Positions 9,233 through 18,396 of a DNA stretch of 64,000 nt are shown one piece after another. Every line of letters starts with the position of its first letter. Position 1 is the stretch's first letter. The DNA lies in assembly GCF_028649535.1 (NCBI RefSeq), contig NZ_JAQSJE010000006.1, positions 1-64,000 of the forward strand. Reading direction: 5' to 3'. The DNA comes from Mannheimia cairinae. Lineage in GTDB: Bacteria > Pseudomonadota > Gammaproteobacteria > Enterobacterales > Pasteurellaceae. The notes under the pieces were generated by a model. That model ran no database searches, was not told where the DNA came from, and saw only the letters and a program-made list of their open reading frames with translations. A program made the translations under genes and the position numbers.

Positions 9233-10807
9233 CTATGCTGATCTAAAATCTTTTTTGCGAATACCTAATGCAATCACAGAGGCAAAATAACTTCCGGCAG
9301 CCAATATAATTAGCCAAACTAACCAATAGATCTTATGCCACAATGTCATCATTACCCACGCTTCTATCTCTGGTGTGAAATAAGCAACTAATGCCCCCAT
9401 AATACAAGCGGCAATTAATAATTTTAAAACAAAAACAACGGTGGTACGGCTAACTTGGTAGTAACCACTTTTAGATAAATGAAAATAGAGTAAGCTTACA
9501 TTCACTAAAGCAGAACAAGCCGAAGCTAACGCTAAGCCAATATAACCAAAGAATGGGGCGAAAAGCAGCCCAAAACAGATATTACTAATAGCAGCAATAA
9601 TTCCAACTTTTACTGGTGTTTTAGTGTTTTGATTGGCATAGAAACCATTTGCTAATACATTAATAAGCATATAGCTATTTAGCCCCAGACACATCACAAA
9701 CAATGGGTAAGAGGTAGCAAGTACATCATCAAAACCAAATTTACCACGCATAAACATTGTCATAATAATGGGCTGAGCCAATATCATCATTCCAATCATT
9801 GCAGGAATACCGAGCAGTAACACCATTCTTACCCCCCAATCCATCGTGTTTTGGAATTCTGTTCCTCGTTGTAATTCGGTAAGCTCTTTATTTTTTGCGA
9901 TGCGAGCAAGGCTTGGTAATACAACGGTTGAAATGGCAATACCAAACAAGCCTAATGGAAATTCAATTAAACGGTCGGCATAATACATCCAACTAATTGA
10001 GCCCGTAATTAAAAACGAAGCGATAACTTGGTTTAATAATAAATTCAGTTGAGTAACAGATACACCGAATAAGGCAGGAATCATTAATTTACGAACCTTT
10101 GTTACCCCTTCATCTTTCCAAGCCCATTTAGGTTTAACCAGTAACCCCTCTTTTTTCATAAAAGGAATTTGGAATAAAAACTGTAACAATCCACCTAAAA
10201 ATACACCCCAAGCGAGAGCAATATCAGGGGATTCAAAATAGTCCATTCCCAACAAAGCAACTGCAATAATCGCAACATTAAGCAATACTGGCGAAAATGC
10301 CATCACACCAAATTTACCGATGGTATTTAATACCGCCCCTGATAACGCTACAAAAGTGATAAACCATAAATAAGGGAACGTAATTTTAAGCAAGAAAGAG
10401 GCTTGAGTGAATTTTTCAGCATTCGGCCCATCATTTACCCAATCTAAAAACCAGCCTGTACCGAATAATGCTGCGACCACAGGGGAAGCAATCATAGCAA
10501 CTAAGGTAACGATCGTAACTAATCCACCTAACGTACCAGACACTTTAGCAATAAACTCTCGGGTTTTATCTGGATCATTATCAGCATTATACTCTGCGAG
10601 TACCGGCACAAAGGCTTTAGAGAATGCTCCTTCGGCAAATAAGCGACGTAAGAAATTAGGAATACGGTTCGCAAATAAGAAAACATCAGCACTCACGCCT
10701 GTGCCTAAAATAGTGGCAACTACAATATCACGAATTAAACCTAACACCCGTGAAATGAGGGTCATACCGCTCACCAAGATCCCCGATCTTAAAAGTTTTT
10801 TGCTCAT
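9233..10807 (-). CDS. murJ: Lipid II flippase MurJ
   Basis: The 524-residue protein has 14 predicted helices and the MviN N terminus (LLRSGILVSGMTLISRVLGLIRDIV), with the conserved FFANRIPN-like stretch FLFANRIPNFLRRLFAEGAF. MurJ flips lipid II across the inner membrane for peptidoglycan synthesis and is essential. Length matches E. coli MurJ (511). It is divergent from rpsT across a 316-base space and leads a two-gene unit with the methyltransferase-like gene. Confidence 0.96.
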   Translation of the reverse strand: MSKKLLRSGILVSGMTLISRVLGLIRDIVVATILGTGVSADVFLFANRIPNFLRRLFAEGAFSKAFVPVLAEYNADNDPDKTREFIAKVSGTLGGLVTIVTLVAMIASPVVAALFGTGWFLDWVNDGPNAEKFTQASFLLKITFPYLWFITFVALSGAVLNTIGKFGVMAFSPVLLNVAIIAVALLGMDYFESPDIALAWGVFLGGLLQFLFQIPFMKKEGLLVKPKWAWKDEGVTKVRKLMIPALFGVSVTQLNLLLNQVIASFLITGSISWMYYADRLIEFPLGLFGIAISTVVLPSLARIAKNKELTELQRGTEFQNTMDWGVRMVLLLGIPAMIGMMILAQPIIMTMFMRGKFGFDDVLATSYPLFVMCLGLNSYMLINVLANGFYANQNTKTPVKVGIIAAISNICFGLLFAPFFGYIGLALASACSALVNVSLLYFHLSKSGYYQVSRTTVVFVLKLLIAACIMGALVAYFTPEIEAWVMMTLWHKIYWLVWLIILAAGSYFASVIALGIRKKDFRSA

Positions 10808-11123
10808 AATATCTCTATTAACATTCGTTTATTAATCAAATAAGGAAAGCAAGCGGTGATATATGCTAAAAAATTTGCAAAATAAATGGAAAATTCAACC
10901 GCTTGTAATGTGTTCCTAAAAATCGATCATAATTTTAGCAGTTTGTTATAGGAAAATCAGAAAAAAACTGTTAAAATCTCGCCCTATCGTTTTCTTTTAG
11001 TAAAACGGTGTTATTTTCAAGCACGTGTCTCGTTGAAAATGAATTAAAAAACTATCGATAGGCTATATAAACTAAAAATAAGTTTATATCTAATTTTTAC
11101 ACAGATATTTTAGGAGTTTGACC
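10808..11123. other. Divergent murJ-rpsT intergenic region
   Basis: The space carries an inverted pair of uptake signals (10849-10858 and 10897-10906), an extended -10 box TGTTAAAAT (10969-10977) suited to rpsT, and a structured rpsT leader. In that leader CCTATCG (10983-10989) can pair with CGATAGG (11056-11062), enclosing CGTTTT/AAAACG, and a local hairpin ATATAAACT/AGTTTATAT follows (about 11064-11088). No gene was seen. Confidence 0.5.
10969..10977 (+). promoter_or_regulatory. Predicted extended -10 promoter of rpsT
   Basis: TG-T-TAAAAT fits an extended -10 element with one mismatch to TATAAT. No good -35 is seen 16-18 bases upstream. The transcript would carry a leader of roughly 140 bases. 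Confidence 0.35.
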
Positions 11124-11387
11124 TTGGCTAATATCAAGTCAGCAAAAAAACGTGCGGTTCAATCTGAAAAACGCCGCCAACACAACGCAAGCCAACGCTC
11201 AATGATGCGTACATTCATCAAAAAAGTATACGCAGCAGTAGCAGCAGGCGATAAAGCAGCAGCTCAAGCAGCTTTCGTTGAAATGCAAAAAGTTGTAGAC
11301 CGTATGGCGTCTAAAAACTTAATCCACGCTAACAAAGCCGCTAACCACAAATCTAAATTAGCAGCTCAAATCAAAAAATTAGCGTAA
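11124..11387 (+). CDS. rpsT: 30S ribosomal protein S20, UUG start
   Basis: The protein begins [20 protein letters not shown], the S20 N terminus, and has 87 residues, the usual length. The only start giving this is the TTG at 11124, with Shine-Dalgarno TAGGAG (11111-11116) 7 bases upstream; an in-frame TTG at 11118 would add two residues and leave almost no spacing. E. coli rpsT also starts with UUG, which is tied to its weak, autogenously regulated translation. S20 binds 16S rRNA early in 30S assembly. Monocistronic, with its own terminator. Confidence 0.95.
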   Translation: MANIKSAKKRAVQSEKRRQHNASQRSMMRTFIKKVYAAVAAGDKAAAQAAFVEMQKVVDRMASKNLIHANKAANHKSKLAAQIKKLA

Positions 11388-11408
11388 TATCGAATAGATA
11401 TATGAAAA

Positions 11409-11433
11409 GCCGACTAGCAATAGTCGGTTTTTT
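11409..11433 (+). terminator. Terminator of rpsT
   Basis: Arms CCGACTA (11410-11416) and TAGTCGG (11421-11427) with loop GCAA are followed by TTTTTT. The flanks also pair (TATGAAAA/TTTTTTCATA). Confidence 0.9.
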
Positions 11434-11470
11434 CATATCTCTAGCATAGATAAGGCATAGCGGACAAAAG

Positions 11471-11497
11471 AAAAGGGTTGTTTAAAACAACCCTTTT
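11471..11497 (-). terminator. Terminator of mscL, possibly bidirectional
   Basis: GGGTTGTTT (11475-11483) pairs with AAACAACCC (11485-11493), flanked by AAAA and TTTT on both sides. It lies just downstream of the mscL stop. Confidence 0.75.
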
Positions 11498-11518
11498 CTT
11501 AATATTTCTATTCAAAAA

Positions 11519-11917
11519 TTATTTTTTCAATAAGTCACGAATTTCTGTTAATAATTTTTCTTCTGCACTTGGCTCTGCAGGTGCTGCGGGCTCTTCTACT
11601 GGTGCTTTTTTCATTGAGTTAATCATTTTCACCATACCAAATACCGCTAACGCAATAATTAAGAAATCAAATACGTTTTGGATAAATGCACCGTATTTGA
11701 TCATTACTGCTTCTACACCTTCTTTTGCGGGTTCAATTTCAATAGCAAGATCTTTGAAATCTACACCGCCAATTAGCCAGCCGATTGGTGGCATTACAAT
11801 ATCGCTTACTAATGAAGAAACAATTTTACCAAATGCACCACCGATGATCACACCGACAGCCATATCAACAACATTACCTTTTACCGCAAATTCACGGAAC
11901 TCTTTTAAAATACTCAT
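11519..11917 (-). CDS. mscL: Large-conductance mechanosensitive channel
   Basis: The 132-residue protein opens with [20 protein letters not shown], the MscL amphipathic N terminus and first helix, followed by [22 protein letters not shown], a second helix (about 70-95) and a charged C-terminal helix. It forms the homopentameric pore that opens under severe osmotic downshift. Length matches E. coli (136). Monocistronic. Confidence 0.96.
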   Translation of the reverse strand: MSILKEFREFAVKGNVVDMAVGVIIGGAFGKIVSSLVSDIVMPPIGWLIGGVDFKDLAIEIEPAKEGVEAVMIKYGAFIQNVFDFLIIALAVFGMVKMINSMKKAPVEEPAAPAEPSAEEKLLTEIRDLLKK

Positions 11918-12050
11918 AGGGCTTTCCTTTTAATTAGTTGGAGTTTTTAATCTGATACTTATCAGAGAATAGGGGGCGATTATAATCTAAATATTTTAAT
12001 TTGATATAAAATTTAACAAAATTTACTTTTCTATTTAGACAATAATTCTA

Positions 12051-12581
12051 TTAGTTTTTAATGTCACTTAATAAGCGTCCGAAACGCTCTACTTGTTGCC
12101 AATCGGTATATTCATATTCTTGGGTAGCATCGGTTTCCCCTTTTGTTAATTTCATAATTAATTGAATCATAATGCGATCAAAAAATGTATAGCGTGGATA
12201 AAGCAATGCCCCAGCAATCACTTCCACATATGTTGGTTGCCATTTAATTTTAGCTAAAAATTTACGCACATAAGTGTTGGTTTCGGGTGTTTTGCGATTC
12301 TCTTTACGAGCAGTTAAATTAACACCATAAAATGCCGTTTTTTTCTGATTTAGCGTGGCATAGTGTTGTTCAATAAACTGATAAACCAGCGGATGAAAAT
12401 GCCCGTAGCGAATGGATGCTCCAATAACAATTTGATCGGCATTTGCAATTTTCTGAGCAAAATCGACCGCTTGTTCTTTAAGGGAAATCAGTTCAACTTC
12501 GTGGGTAATAGTTTCTGCTAATTTTTCAGCAATTTTTTTGGTTTGACCGTCGGTTGTAAAATACAAAATCAAGGTTTTCAT
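12051..12581 (-). CDS. hemG: Menaquinone-dependent protoporphyrinogen IX dehydrogenase
   Basis: The 176-residue flavodoxin-like protein has the FMN phosphate loop YFTTDGQTKKIA at the N terminus and the HemG motifs GASIRYGHFHPLVYQFI and FYGVNLTARK. It oxidises protoporphyrinogen IX in haem synthesis, using menaquinone as acceptor. Length is close to E. coli HemG (181). It is the last gene of yigZ-trkH-hemG, the same order as in E. coli, 5 bases after trkH. Confidence 0.93.
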   Translation of the reverse strand: MKTLILYFTTDGQTKKIAEKLAETITHEVELISLKEQAVDFAQKIANADQIVIGASIRYGHFHPLVYQFIEQHYATLNQKKTAFYGVNLTARKENRKTPETNTYVRKFLAKIKWQPTYVEVIAGALLYPRYTFFDRIMIQLIMKLTKGETDATQEYEYTDWQQVERFGRLLSDIKN

Positions 12582-12586
12582 TTAAT

Positions 12587-14071
12587 TTAATCTTTCCAAA
12601 ATACAGGGCTTAAAATAACCAATAAAGTGAAGACTTCTAAACGTCCGCATACCATCGCAAAAGTCAGCACTAATTTGGCACTATCCGGCACTTGAGTAAA
12701 GTTACTGCTCACACTGCCTAATGCGGGCCCTAAATTGTTAAGTGTTGCAATGACGGCATTTAACGCATCAAAGGTTTCCATTCCACAGGCAATAGAGGCG
12801 AGCCAGCACACCACAAACACAAAGAAATAGGCAGAGAAAAATGCCCAAATGCCATCTACCACTCTTTCTGATAATACGTGTTTACCTAATTTAATCGGCT
12901 GAATCACATTCGGGTGAATGTAGCGGTGGATTTCACGTTTACTTTGCAAATAAAGCAGGAGAACTCGAATAACTTTTAAACCTCCACCCGTTGAGCCGGC
13001 ACAACCACCAATAAAAGAGGCAAGCACCAATAAAGTCGGCAAGAATGAAGACCATTGGCTAAAATCATTGGTGGTAAAACCTGCTGTGGTTGAAATAGAT
13101 ACCGATTGAAACAAGGCTTGCTCAATTGTCATTGCAGTATCATCAAAATAACTATACCCCATCAATACCAAAGCACAAGTTGCAAACAATCCAAACTGAA
13201 TCATAAAGAAAAAGCGGAATTCGTAATCTCCCCAATATAAGCGACTAAAAATATTGCCCCTTTTTCTAAGCTGCGGATCCCGTAATCTATCGATAACCGC
13301 AAAATGCAAGGCAAAATTACAAGCGGAAAGCAGGAGGAAAAACACAGTAATATAGCTAATTGCAGGGCTGTTAAAATAGCCGATACTTGCATCGTGGGTT
13401 GAGAACCCACCAATCGAAATAGTCGAGAAACTATGCGAAATCGCATCAAATGGCGTCATACCTGCTAACCAAAAGGCGAAAGCACATAATATCGTTAGGC
13501 TTAAATAGATCATCCATAACGTTTTAGCAGTTTCTGCAATACGAGGACGCATTTTCTGTTCTTTGAGCGGACCAGGCATTTCTGCACGGTAAAGTTGCAT
13601 TCCACCAATGCCTAAAAGCGGGATAATAGCCACCGCTAATACGATGATCCCCATTCCCCCTAGCCATTGCAAAAATTGGCGATAGAATAAAATTGCTTTG
13701 GGGAGTTTATCAAGCCCGGTAATAACCGTTGCCCCTGTTGTAGTTAAACCGGAAAAAGATTCAAAAATGGACTCCGCCACATTTAGATCTGGATTTTCCA
13801 AAATAATAAAAGGCACCGCCCCGAGTAATCCAAGTACCACCCAGAAAAGCACTACAATCAAAAATCCCTCTCGGGAACGAAGTTCATTTTTATTATCTCG
13901 GCAAAACCACCACAATAAAGTGCCAACTACAAAATTCAGTAAGAAAGCCTCTAAAAAGGCTCGTCCGCCACCATCGCCGTAAATTAAGGCAACTGTCGCC
14001 GGCACAAGCATTGTGAAGGAAAAACACATTACCAAAATGCCAACGATACGAATAATCGAAAAAAATTGCAT
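12587..14071 (-). CDS. trkH: Trk potassium uptake protein TrkH
   Basis: The 494-residue membrane protein shows repeated selectivity-filter loops (SGLTTTGATV, TISIGGFSTHD, SISTTAGFTT, TLNNLGPALG), the hallmark of the four M1-P-M2 repeats of Trk/Ktr/HKT K+ channels. It works with cytoplasmic TrkA. Length is near E. coli TrkH (483). It lies between yigZ and hemG with 3- and 5-base gaps, a conserved operon. TrkG-like identity cannot be excluded by sequence alone, but context favours TrkH. Confidence 0.94.
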   Translation of the reverse strand: MQFFSIIRIVGILVMCFSFTMLVPATVALIYGDGGGRAFLEAFLLNFVVGTLLWWFCRDNKNELRSREGFLIVVLFWVVLGLLGAVPFIILENPDLNVAESIFESFSGLTTTGATVITGLDKLPKAILFYRQFLQWLGGMGIIVLAVAIIPLLGIGGMQLYRAEMPGPLKEQKMRPRIAETAKTLWMIYLSLTILCAFAFWLAGMTPFDAISHSFSTISIGGFSTHDASIGYFNSPAISYITVFFLLLSACNFALHFAVIDRLRDPQLRKRGNIFSRLYWGDYEFRFFFMIQFGLFATCALVLMGYSYFDDTAMTIEQALFQSVSISTTAGFTTNDFSQWSSFLPTLLVLASFIGGCAGSTGGGLKVIRVLLLYLQSKREIHRYIHPNVIQPIKLGKHVLSERVVDGIWAFFSAYFFVFVVCWLASIACGMETFDALNAVIATLNNLGPALGSVSSNFTQVPDSAKLVLTFAMVCGRLEVFTLLVILSPVFWKD

Positions 14072-14074
14072 AGA

Positions 14075-14686
14075 TTATATTTCTTCTTTAATTAATGTAA
14101 GTTTGCCCGAAAAACGCTGAGTTAGCTCATCGGAAAAGGGCTGAAATTCTATTGGATTAAAGGCTAACAATAGTTCGATTTTCTCGCCAAAAGCCTGATC
14201 TAAAATCACAATATCTCGCTCGCTAATCAGATGTTGAATCGTATTAAACTGCTCATATTCACACTGCAAGCGGTAGTTTTTGCGTAAAACTTTGCGACTT
14301 TTCTCAAGTTGCAATAATGCCTGCTGAACACCATTGCCATAAGCCTTAACTAAACCGCCCGTACCAAGTTGAATACCGCCATAATATCGCACCACAACGG
14401 CGGTAATTTCGCCTAATCCAGAACCAAGGAGATAATTTAACATTGGTTTTCCAGCGGTGCCAGAAGGCTCGCCATCATCCGAAAATCCATACTGTTGGGA
14501 ATCATTTGGCGTACCGGCTACCGTCGCCCAGCACCAATGCCGTGCGTGCGGATGTTGCATTTTCATCTCTTGCCAAAAAGCTTTGGCTTGCTCCATTCCT
14601 TCGGTATGGCGAATATAGGTAATAAATCGGCTTTTTTTAATCTCTTCTTCAAAAATTGTTTCTGCTTTGGGGATAAAAAATTCCAT
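14075..14686 (-). CDS. yigZ: IMPACT-family protein YigZ
   Basis: This 203-residue protein contains EEEIKKSRFITYIRHTEGME and the UPF0029 core DDGEPSGTAGKPMLNYLLGSG followed by VVRYYGGIQLGTGGLVKAYG, typical of YigZ. Its function is not settled; the eukaryotic relative IMPACT modulates translation stress. A start at 14725 is possible, but the ATG at 14686 matches E. coli YigZ and is preceded by GAGAAG. First gene of the yigZ-trkH-hemG unit. Confidence 0.9.
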   Translation of the reverse strand: MEFFIPKAETIFEEEIKKSRFITYIRHTEGMEQAKAFWQEMKMQHPHARHWCWATVAGTPNDSQQYGFSDDGEPSGTAGKPMLNYLLGSGLGEITAVVVRYYGGIQLGTGGLVKAYGNGVQQALLQLEKSRKVLRKNYRLQCEYEQFNTIQHLISERDIVILDQAFGEKIELLLAFNPIEFQPFSDELTQRFSGKLTLIKEEI

Positions 14687-14799
14687 CTGTTTCTTCTCGT
14701 AATTTAAACCGTACAATGATAACACATTAAAGAGACTTTTTATTTCTACGGTTTAGTGGTTTAATACCCCAAAAGCAATGGCACATTACCAAACCATAC

Positions 14800-14836
14800 T
14801 CCCCTCTTTAGAAAAGAGGGGCTGGGGAGATTTGAT
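14800..14836 (+). repeat. Palindromic intergenic repeat unit
   Basis: CCCCTCTTT-AGA-AAAGAGGGG (14801-14821) is a perfect 9-bp-arm hairpin followed by CTGGGGAGATTTGAT. The same unit, in two orientations, forms the ends of a 115-base element at 35006-35120. It has no T-run, so it is a dispersed repeat, not a simple terminator. It lies between the divergent yigZ and fmt genes. Confidence 0.7.
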
Positions 14837-14918
14837 ACGATTTCAATATTTCCTATGAGTAAAGGAATAGTTTTGTTGCTAATTTTATTTTTAACTTCAT
14901 CATATCAAGAATAAAACT

Positions 14919-15869
14919 ATGTCAAAACTAAATATTATTTTTGCCGGCACGCCGGATTTTGCCGCCCAACACTTACAAGCTTTATTAAATTCCGAACATA
15001 ATGTAATCGCTGTTTATACTCAACCGGACAAACCCGCTGGGCGAGGCAAAAAATTACAAGCAAGCCCGGTTAAACAACTTGCTGAAGCAAATCAAATTCC
15101 TGTTTTCCAACCGAAATCCTTACGTAACGAAGAGGCTCAAGCCGAATTAAAAGCCTTAAATGCCGATGTAATGGTGGTAGTGGCTTATGGGCTCATTCTG
15201 CCAAAAGTAGTACTTGATGCACCGAAATATGGTTGCTTAAATGTACACGGTTCTTTACTTCCTCGTTGGCGAGGTGCGGCACCGATTCAACGTGCTATCT
15301 GGGCAGGAGACGCTGAAACAGGTGTTACCATTATGCAAATGGATATTGGCTTAGATACGGGCGATATGTTGCATAAAGTTACTACCCCAATTTTACCAGA
15401 TGAAACCTCAGCCTCACTTTATACGAAATTGGCAGAACTGGCTCCACCGGCATTATTAGAAGTATTAAACGGTTTAGAAAGCCAAGCCTTTAAAGCAGAA
15501 AAACAAGATGAAAGCCTTTCAAACTATGCGGAAAAACTCTCAAAAGAAGAGGCAAAATTAGACTGGAACTTATCTGCGGCACAACTTGAGCGTAATATTC
15601 GTGCATTCAACCCATGGCCGATGAGCTTTTTAACACTTGAGGTAGAAGGTGTTGAGCAAAGCATTAAAATTCATCAAGCAACGGTATTACCACACCAAGA
15701 TAAAGCTGCGGGTACAGTGGTCAATGTGGATAAAACAGGCATCCAAATTGCCACCCAAGAAGGTGTATTAAACATTACTCAACTTCAACCAGCAGGCAAA
15801 AAACCGATGTCTGTGCAAGATTTCCTGAACGGGCGTGCTGATTGGTTTAGTATTGGAAAACAATTATAA
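14919..15869 (+). CDS. fmt: Methionyl-tRNA formyltransferase
   Basis: The 316-residue enzyme formylates initiator Met-tRNA using 10-formyl-THF. It has [18 protein letters not shown] at the N terminus and the catalytic region [20 protein letters not shown] followed by GLDTGDML, carrying the conserved Asn, His and Asp, then the C-terminal tRNA-binding domain ending in [12 protein letters not shown]. Length matches E. coli Fmt (315). The usual neighbour def is not beside it here; modF follows by 28 bases. Confidence 0.96.
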   Translation: MSKLNIIFAGTPDFAAQHLQALLNSEHNVIAVYTQPDKPAGRGKKLQASPVKQLAEANQIPVFQPKSLRNEEAQAELKALNADVMVVVAYGLILPKVVLDAPKYGCLNVHGSLLPRWRGAAPIQRAIWAGDAETGVTIMQMDIGLDTGDMLHKVTTPILPDETSASLYTKLAELAPPALLEVLNGLESQAFKAEKQDESLSNYAEKLSKEEAKLDWNLSAAQLERNIRAFNPWPMSFLTLEVEGVEQSIKIHQATVLPHQDKAAGTVVNVDKTGIQIATQEGVLNITQLQPAGKKPMSVQDFLNGRADWFSIGKQL

Positions 15870-15897
15870 AATTAGAGAATAAGGAAAAAATAAAACG

Positions 15898-17375
15898 ATG
15901 CAAACACAACACTTATCTCTTACAATCGAAAATGCTACTTTTCCATTAGCTAAACGTAACAAACTAATCGTTGATAATCTCACTATTCGCCAGCACGATT
16001 TTTGGGTTGTTGTGGGTGGAAATGGCAGTGGCAAAACTGCTTTTTCTCTCGCTTTGAAAGGAGGAATTACACATCAATCTGGACAATACAAAAATGGGTT
16101 CCAGAATATTCAGCTACTCTCTTTTGAACAGCAACAAAAAATTATCGAGCAAATTTTTAACGATCGTAATAACGACAGTGTGTCGCCCGATGATTTCGGC
16201 TTAACCGCTCACCAAGTTATTTTAGATGGTAGCAATAAAATCGCTTTATGTAATGAATATGCTAAAAAGTTAAATATTAACCATTTGTTAGAACGCCCTT
16301 TTATCCAACTTTCAACAGGCGAAAGTCGCAAAGAGCTATTTTGCCAAATGCTTGTAAGCGAGCCTGATTTGCTAATTTTAGATGAACCATTTGAAGGATT
16401 AGATCAACAATCAGTGCAATATTGGATGCAGTTAGTAAACGAATTACAATCAAAGATGGCATTAGTGCTGATTGTTAATCGTTTTAATGATATTCCAGAT
16501 GCAGCCAATCATATTGCCGTACTCGATCATTTACAGCTTATTTTGCAAGGGAAACGATCTGACATTGAGCAACAAGCGGTCTATTCTCAGCTAAAATTTG
16601 CAGAACAGAATATTGATGTACCTTTACCTGAAAGTGCAGCTCCGCTTATTCCACTTGATAGTGCAATCAATCCCTTTGAGCTAGAAGAAGTCACTATTCA
16701 ATATGGCGACAAAAAGATTATTGATAATCTTACTTGGAAAGTTGCCTCTAAACAAAATTGGTGGATAAAAGGCCCTAATGGAGCGGGTAAATCTACTCTA
16801 CTTTCAATTATCACCGGCGATCACCCGCAATCTTATGCCAATAAAGTAAGATTATTTGGGAGACAACGTGGTACAGGGGAAACAATTTGGGATATTAAGA
16901 AAAATATCGGCTATGTAAGCAGTCAATTACATATGGATTACCGTGTAAATTGTGCCGCTATTGATGTGATCTTATCAGGCTTTTTTGACAGCATTGGAGT
17001 TTATCAGCAAGTGCCAAATGCTTTACAACTCAAAGCAATGGAGTGGTTACAACGCTTAAATTTAGCAGACTATGCTAAAAAGCCTTTTCGCTCTCTTTCG
17101 TGGGGCAACAACGTTTATTGCTCATTACCCGTGCAATGGTTAAACACCCGCCTATTCTGATTTTAGATGAACCACTACAAGGATTAGATGGTATTAACCG
17201 TAAATTAGTGAAACATTTTATCGAACAGCTTGTTAATAATAGCCAAACCCAGTTACTCTTTGTTTCGCATCAAGATAGCGATGCACCAAACTGCATTACG
17301 CATTTGTTTGAATTTGTACCAAAAGGAGAAACTAATGAAGCAGGATATGAATATAGAAAGAGTGAGATAAATTAG
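15898..17375 (+). pseudogene. modF: ModF-like double ABC ATPase, frameshifted
   Basis: The frame reads a ModF-type soluble protein with two ABC domains: Walker A GGNGSGKTAFS and GPNGAGKSTLL, signatures LSTGESRK and (interrupted) LSWGQQR, and Walker B LLILDEPFEGLD and LILDEPLQGLD. The first frame stops at 17160 after SLSWGNNV; continuation in the +1-shifted frame, to 17375, restores the expected QQRLLLITRAMVKHPP. The break is at TGGGGC (17101-17106): one more G would restore a single protein of about 492 residues, the ModF length. ModF is linked to molybdate transport genes in E. coli, but none lie here. It is either a genuine mutation, a phase-variable G tract or a sequencing error. Confidence 0.88.
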
Positions 17376-17381
17376 TATTCG

Positions 17382-17416
17382 AAATAGGGGGGCAAATAGT
17401 AATTTCCCCCCTATTT
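17382..17416. terminator. Bidirectional terminator between modF and dapF
   Basis: AAATAGGGGGG (17382-17392) pairs with CCCCCCTATTT (17406-17416) across a 13-base loop. It serves the two convergent genes. Confidence 0.75.
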
Positions 17417-17422
17417 TAGAGT

Positions 17423-18247
17423 CTAAAGTTTAATAAACCCATCATAAATATGAGTTGCATCACCTGTCATATAAAGCGGATGCCCAATTCCTTGCCATTC
17501 GATAATAAGCGAACCGCCTGGTAAATCGACTTGCACCTTATTATCTAATACATCTTGCATAATACCAACCGCAACTGTACCACAAGCACCGCTGCCACAA
17601 GCTTGAGTTTCACCAGCTCCACGCTCATAAACCCGTAATTTCACGTGATTACGATTAACAACTTGCATAAAACTGATATTTGCTCTTTCTGGAAAACGCT
17701 CGTGGTTCTCTAGCAAAGGCCCAAGCTCATTAACTGGGGCAGTTACCACATCATCTACTTGCAATACACAATGTGGGTTGCCCATTGAGACAACGCCACA
17801 CAATACCGTTTGCAAATCTGTTCTTAAAATATAATTTTTCTCAAATTTATTGGCAGTAAATGGAATTTGAGCCGGCTCCCAGATAGGTTCACCCATATTC
17901 ACTCGTACTTTGCCATCATCTTGTAGGCTCAATACCATTTTGCCTTTAGCCGTACTTACGTGAATATCTTTTTTATTCGTTAATCCTTTAAGAGTAACAA
18001 AACGGGCAAAACATCTCGCCCCATTACCACATTGCGAAACCTCACTTCCATCTGCATTAAATATACGATAATGAAAATCTAATTCTGGATCATAAGGTGG
18101 TTCAACTAATAAAAGTTGGTCGAACCCCACTCCCCGATGGCGATCTGATAAAGTGCGAATAAGCTCATCTGTAAGATAAACATTCTGCGTCACCCCATCA
18201 ACTACCATAAAATCATTGCCAAGTCCGTGCATTTTTGAAAACTGCAT
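17423..18247 (-). CDS. dapF: Diaminopimelate epimerase
   Basis: The 274-residue enzyme converts LL- to meso-diaminopimelate for lysine and peptidoglycan. Both catalytic cysteines are visible, in [17 protein letters not shown] (about residue 73) and [17 protein letters not shown] (about 217), and the N terminus [17 protein letters not shown] is diagnostic. Length equals E. coli DapF. It is divergent from dcuB. Confidence 0.97.
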   Translation of the reverse strand: MQFSKMHGLGNDFMVVDGVTQNVYLTDELIRTLSDRHRGVGFDQLLLVEPPYDPELDFHYRIFNADGSEVSQCGNGARCFARFVTLKGLTNKKDIHVSTAKGKMVLSLQDDGKVRVNMGEPIWEPAQIPFTANKFEKNYILRTDLQTVLCGVVSMGNPHCVLQVDDVVTAPVNELGPLLENHERFPERANISFMQVVNRNHVKLRVYERGAGETQACGSGACGTVAVGIMQDVLDNKVQVDLPGGSLIIEWQGIGHPLYMTGDATHIYDGFIKL

Positions 18248-18276
18248 ATTTTTTCCTTCACTAACTAAAGTTTTTC

Positions 18277-18290
18277 TTGATTTAGATTAT
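18277..18290 (+). promoter_or_regulatory. FNR-like box of dcuB, class II position
   Basis: TTGATTTAGATTAT has a perfect left FNR half-site and matches 8 of 10 positions of TTGAT-N4-ATCAA. A -10 box TATAGT lies at 18313-18318, which puts the start near 18325 and the FNR box centre at exactly -41.5, the class II activation distance. FNR control of dcuB is established in E. coli. Confidence 0.6.
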
Positions 18291-18312
18291 AGAGATTAGT
18301 TTTATTTATTGA

Positions 18313-18318
18313 TATAGT
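18313..18318 (+). promoter_or_regulatory. Predicted -10 box of dcuB
   Basis: TATAGT matches TATAAT at 5 of 6 positions. There is no recognisable -35, which is usual for an FNR-dependent class II promoter. The box is 79 bases before the dcuB start codon. Confidence 0.5.
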
Positions 18319-18396
18319 ACCTCCGATTATTTGGGGAGAAATTATAAATTTTCTCAAAATATAGTGTGTTATTTAACAATTAGAATGGAGCAAATT

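Noticed and set aside
10849-10906. Uptake-signal pair between murJ and rpsT as a terminator
   Set aside because: The two genes are divergent, so no transcript needs to end there; it is only an inverted pair of uptake signals.
17100-17375. Separate short gene after modF with a GTG start
   Set aside because: Its sequence continues the ModF second ABC domain directly; it is the frameshifted end of one gene.
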